Shown: in pieces, positions 4,379 to 7,286 of the stretch | Layout of the letters: each line of letters opens with the position of its first letter | Numbering within the stretch: the first letter of the stretch is position 1 | NCBI GenBank assembly: GCA_026224995.1 | Contig: JAMFRX010000646.1 | Location: 1 to 7,286 of the forward strand | Length of the DNA: 7,286 bases | Direction: 5' to 3' | Origin: Puia dinghuensis | Lineage (GTDB): Bacteria; Bacteroidota; Bacteroidia; Chitinophagales; Chitinophagaceae | Notes under the pieces: model-generated | Seen by the model: only the letters and a program-made list of their open reading frames with translations | The model's database searches: none | What the model was told of the DNA's origin: nothing | Made by a program: the position numbers and the translations under genes

Positions 4379-5974
4379 ATGTCCTACTACCATTTCCCTA
4401 CCCGGCCAGGCACGGCTATGCTAGCCATCGTCTTGCTCTTCATTCAGTCGCTGCACGCCCAGCCGGCGGCGCAGCACAACGGCAGCCCGCTGCCGGCCAG
4501 CTTAGACCACTACGTCGACACCATCCTCAAGACCTTCAGCGTCCCCGGCCTCAGCCTCACCGTCGTAAAAGACGGCAAGATCCTCCTTGCCAAAGGCTAT
4601 GGCCTGAAACGCGCCGGCCGGCCGGAAAAAGTAGACGAACATACCCTCTTCCCCATCGCCTCCAACACCAAGGCTTTCACCGCCATGGCCCTTGCCATCC
4701 TGGTGGATGAAGGCAAGCTCAAATGGGATGACCCCGTGATCGACCACCTGCCCTGGTTCCGCATGTCGGACCCCTGGGTCACCATGGAGATGACGATTCG
4801 CGACCTGCTGGTCCACCATAGCGGTATCCCGGCCTTCGCAGGCGATATCCTCCTGTTCCCACCTTCTACCTATAGCCGCCGCGAGATCCTGGAAAAAGTG
4901 AAGAAGATCCCCCTGGTCAACAGCTTCCGCACCACTTATGCCTATGACAATATTCTCTACGTCGCGGCCGGCGAGGTGATCGCTAACGTCAGCCAGATGG
5001 GTTATGAGGAGTTCATCAAGACCCGCATCCTGGACAAGATGGGGATGACGGAGAGCCTGGCGCGCTTCAGCAGCCTAAAACAGGCTGCCAATATCGCCAC
5101 GGGCCATCTCCGTATGGAACACGGCGTCCTGCCGGTAGACCGCTATCTCGAACAGGAGATCGGCGACGCAGCGGACCCGGCGGGGGGCATCTGCAGCAAT
5201 GCGGTAGATATGGGCAAGTGGCTGGTGGCACAGTTGGATTCGGGTCGCGTTCCGGGCTCGGAGCTGCTGGCGCATTCGGCCCATGATCTCTGGAAGGTGG
5301 TCACGCCGGTAAGCATCGGCACGGTGCCCGCTGAACTGGCGCCGGCACAGATGGATTTCTGCGGCTATGCCCTGGGGATGCGCATTTTTAATTACGGCCC
5401 TATCAAGGTGATCGGCCATGGCGGAAAGCTGGATGGCTATGTGTCGCAGGTGATCCTGGTTCCGAAGCTGAAGCTGGGCATCGCGGTGCTCACCAACCAG
5501 GAGAGCACGGGCGCCTACTGGGCGCTGATCTATCAGCTACTGGATCATTTTATGGGCAATCCGCCCTTTAACTGGGTCTCCGGCTACAGGAGGCAGCTGG
5601 ACAGCTCAAGGGCGGAGACCCAGCGGAGCTGGCAGCGGGCACTGATCCGGCCGGCGGCGACGGCGCCACAGCCATTGCTATCACCACTGTATGCGGGCAA
5701 GTATAACGATAAATTCTATGGCGATCTGATCATCGAAAAGGATTCCTCCGGGCTGTCACTAAAATTCCGGCAGACGCCGCAATTCGTGGCCAGGCTGGAG
5801 CCTTTTCAGTATGAGACCTTCAAAGCGGTGTTCAGGAATCCTGCACTGAGAGCGGACTCTTACGTGTCTTTTGAGCGCGGACCGGATGGCGAAATCGAGA
5901 GCGTACGGCTCAAGGTGATCGACCCCGACTCCGATATCAGCTTCGACGATCTGAATTTTATAAAAGAGAAATAA
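4379..5974 (+). CDS. Exported class C beta-lactamase-like serine hydrolase
   Basis: A 531-residue protein of the beta-lactamase/penicillin-binding-protein-like hydrolase family. The ATG at 4379 gives an N-terminal signal peptide (Arg9, hydrophobic core MLAIVLLFIQSLHA, Gln next); an internal ATG at 4418 would lack a charged N-region. The catalytic motifs are in order: SNTK at residues 95-98 (nucleophile Ser95, Lys98), YDN at 189-191 and HGG at 347-349 in place of KTG. LLVHHSGIP (143-151) is another family landmark. From about residue 435 a separate beta-rich domain begins (YAGKYNDKFYGDL), resembling the DUF3471-type tail of many Bacteroidota homologues. Likely activities are peptidase, esterase or D-aminoacyl hydrolase in the periplasm; resistance to beta-lactams should not be assumed. 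One base separates its stop from the transsulfuration gene, suggesting an operon. Substrate unknown. Confidence 0.92.
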   Translation: MSYYHFPTRPGTAMLAIVLLFIQSLHAQPAAQHNGSPLPASLDHYVDTILKTFSVPGLSLTVVKDGKILLAKGYGLKRAGRPEKVDEHTLFPIASNTKAFTAMALAILVDEGKLKWDDPVIDHLPWFRMSDPWVTMEMTIRDLLVHHSGIPAFAGDILLFPPSTYSRREILEKVKKIPLVNSFRTTYAYDNILYVAAGEVIANVSQMGYEEFIKTRILDKMGMTESLARFSSLKQAANIATGHLRMEHGVLPVDRYLEQEIGDAADPAGGICSNAVDMGKWLVAQLDSGRVPGSELLAHSAHDLWKVVTPVSIGTVPAELAPAQMDFCGYALGMRIFNYGPIKVIGHGGKLDGYVSQVILVPKLKLGIAVLTNQESTGAYWALIYQLLDHFMGNPPFNWVSGYRRQLDSSRAETQRSWQRALIRPAATAPQPLLSPLYAGKYNDKFYGDLIIEKDSSGLSLKFRQTPQFVARLEPFQYETFKAVFRNPALRADSYVSFERGPDGEIESVRLKVIDPDSDISFDDLNFIKEK

Positions 5975-5975
5975 C

Positions 5976-7148
5976 ATGAGTGTAAAAAAAGGAACAGCAG
6001 CCGTATGGGCAGGCGAAGGGAATGTAAATACCAAGGGCGCCGCAACCACGCCGATTGTCAACAGCGTAGCGTTCTCGTATACCGACCTGGATGAATGGTA
6101 CGCCGTGGCCACCGGCAAGTCCCCGGGCTATATCTACAGCCGCAATACCAACCCCACGGTCGCGGCCCTGGAAGAGAAGATCCGCGTGCTGGAAGGCGCG
6201 GAGGCGGCGACGGCTTTCTCTACGGGTATGGCCGCCATCAGCAACAGCCTCTTCACGTTCCTGACGGCAGGCAAGAAGGTCATCTCGATCAAAGATAGCT
6301 ACGGCGGCACCAGCAAGCTGTTCCTCGATTTCCTCCCTAAGTACGGCATCAACGTGACCTTATGTGAAACTACGGACCACGAGGCCCTGGAAGCGGCCAT
6401 CGCCGGAGGTTGCGACGTGCTCTACCTGGAGACGCCTACCAACCCCACCCTGAAGATCGTCGATATCAAACGCCTCGCCGCGGCCGCAAAAAAGGTCGGG
6501 GCGATCACGCTCGTGGACAATACGTTCGCAACACCCATCAATCAGAATCCGCTGGAGCTCGGCGCCGACCTGGTGATCCATAGCGCCACGAAATTCCTCT
6601 GCGGCCACTCCGACGCCATGGGCGGACTGATCGCTGGCAGCAAGCAGCTGGTGGATAAGGTCTTTGCCTTTCGCGAGATCAACGGCGCCAGCCTCCAGGC
6701 CGATCCCGCTTATATGATCGCCCGCGGCATGAAGACGCTGGAGCTGCGGATCGAACGGCAGAATGCTTCGGCGATGCGTATTGCGCAGTGGTTGCAGGGG
6801 CATCCGAAGATAAAAGCCGTCTATTACCCCGGCCTGGAATCCCACGAAGGGCATGCAATAGCCAAGTCACAGATGCGGGGTTTCGGCGGGATGATGAGCT
6901 TTTCGCTGGACGGTGGGTACGACCTTGTGAGCGCCTTCCTGCCGGCATTGAAGCTCGCCCACCTGGCGGCGAGCCTCGGCTCGGTGAGCACGCTGGCGGG
7001 ACCACCTCGGACGACGAGTCACGTGGAGCTGACGCCGGAACAGCGGGCGCTATTGGGCATCCCGGAAGGGTTGATCCGTTATTCGGTGGGGATAGAGAAT
7101 GTGGATGATCTGCTGGACGATCTGGACCAGGCGCTCAAACGGCTTTGA
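5976..7148 (+). CDS. Cystathionine gamma-synthase family PLP enzyme
   Basis: A 390-residue, full-length cytoplasmic enzyme of the Cys/Met metabolism PLP-dependent family. The motifs are in the usual order: YSRNTNPT with Tyr54 and Arg56, which contact the PLP phosphate of the neighbouring subunit; STGMAA (82-87), phosphate loop; SYGGT with Tyr109 stacking on PLP; VDNTFATP with Asp181; HSATKF with the Schiff-base lysine Lys206 (codon at 6591); and LIRYSVGIE with Arg368 binding the substrate carboxylate. Glycine in YGGT rather than the cysteine of methionine gamma-lyases (YGCT) favours a cystathionine synthase, cystathionine lyase or O-acetylhomoserine-type activity. Sequence alone does not settle which, so no symbol is given. 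The start is one base after the hydrolase stop, with a purine-rich AAAGAGAAATAAC upstream. It converges with the histidine kinase gene, 45 bases apart. Confidence 0.92.
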   Translation: MSVKKGTAAVWAGEGNVNTKGAATTPIVNSVAFSYTDLDEWYAVATGKSPGYIYSRNTNPTVAALEEKIRVLEGAEAATAFSTGMAAISNSLFTFLTAGKKVISIKDSYGGTSKLFLDFLPKYGINVTLCETTDHEALEAAIAGGCDVLYLETPTNPTLKIVDIKRLAAAAKKVGAITLVDNTFATPINQNPLELGADLVIHSATKFLCGHSDAMGGLIAGSKQLVDKVFAFREINGASLQADPAYMIARGMKTLELRIERQNASAMRIAQWLQGHPKIKAVYYPGLESHEGHAIAKSQMRGFGGMMSFSLDGGYDLVSAFLPALKLAHLAASLGSVSTLAGPPRTTSHVELTPEQRALLGIPEGLIRYSVGIENVDDLLDDLDQALKRL

Positions 7149-7193
7149 TCGGCGGCGGGGTCGTCGGCTAGGACCTGCGCCCGGCGGCCAGGC

Positions 7194-7286
7194 CTACTGG
7201 GCGGCGCCCGAATTCACCGGCAAGCTAAAATAAAAGGTCGAACCCTTCCCCTCAGTGGACTCTACCCATGTCCTCCCCTTATGCAC
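7194..7286 (-). CDS. Sensor histidine kinase, C-terminal end (rest outside the window)
   Basis: Only the final 30 codons and a TAG stop (7194-7196) fall in the window. The peptide reads GRTWVESTEGKGSTFYFSLPV before a short tail. This is the G2 box and last strands of the HATPase_c ATP-binding domain; GKGSTFYFSLP is almost diagnostic for sensor histidine kinases (compare the usual GxGSxFxFxLP). The full protein would autophosphorylate a histidine in response to a signal and hand the phosphate to a response regulator, neither of which is visible. It ends with the kinase domain, so there is no C-terminal receiver domain. It converges on the cystathionine gamma-synthase family gene. I see no clear terminator in the 45 bases between. 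Confidence 0.85.
   Translation of the reverse strand: MHKGRTWVESTEGKGSTFYFSLPVNSGAAQ

Noticed and set aside
4051..4380. A longer HicA reading frame starting at 4380 (109 residues).
   Set aside because: The added 50 residues cross the promoter and inverted repeat, do not resemble HicA, and the start at 4230 gives the standard length and N-terminus.
6360..6854. An open frame antisense to the cystathionine gamma-synthase family gene.
   Set aside because: The PLP enzyme is complete with all motifs; the antisense peptide shows none and is a GC-driven shadow.
7169..7196. A weak hairpin (TAGGACCT and AGGCCTA with one bulged A) between the convergent genes at the right end.
   Set aside because: It has a large loop, no T-run on either strand and overlaps the kinase stop, so it does not support a terminator call.

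Overview
The window looks like a GC-rich member of the Bacteroidota, most likely the Chitinophagaceae; this is inferred from the sequence alone. The reasons are an LptF/LptG-type permease of Bacteroidota character, promoters fitting the Bacteroidota pattern (TTTG at -33, TAnnTTTG at -7), no strong Shine-Dalgarno sequences, and exported proteins whose signal peptides end in Ala followed by Gln. All of the coding sequence can be assigned to known protein families. I found no rRNA, tRNA, CRISPR array, insertion sequence or phage gene.

Layout. (1) Bases 1-1671, plus strand: the 3' end of an LptF/LptG-family lipopolysaccharide-export permease, then an exported thioredoxin-fold protein with a CGPC active site. 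(2) Bases 1668-3526, minus strand: a compact four-gene operon, transcribed in the order AHSA1/SRPBCC-domain protein, ArsR-family repressor, SnoaL-like (NTF2 fold) protein, NADPH-binding F420-reductase-like protein. Its control region at 3533-3581 has two near-identical 16-bp inverted repeats laid over a Bacteroidota-type promoter. (3) Bases 3622-4278, minus strand: a HicA-HicB toxin-antitoxin pair with its own promoter, whose -7 element sits between the two arms of an inverted repeat. (4) Bases 4379-7148, plus strand: an exported class C beta-lactamase-like serine hydrolase followed after one base by a PLP-dependent transsulfuration enzyme of the cystathionine gamma-synthase family. (5) Bases 7194-7286, minus strand: the last 30 codons of a sensor histidine kinase.

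How the genes may work together. The minus-strand operon has the form of a self-regulated small-molecule response unit: a repressor without a visible metal site, two hydrophobic-pocket folds (SRPBCC and SnoaL) and a dinucleotide-dependent reductase, joined by overlapping reading frames. The ligand and substrate cannot be read from the sequence. The HicAB module lies immediately upstream in the same direction and is more AT-rich than the flanking genes, which suggests later acquisition. The permease, thioredoxin, hydrolase and transsulfuration genes look like ordinary chromosomal genes. Nothing here clearly amounts to a wholly new system; the two promoter/operator regions and the composition of the ArsR operon most deserve a second look.
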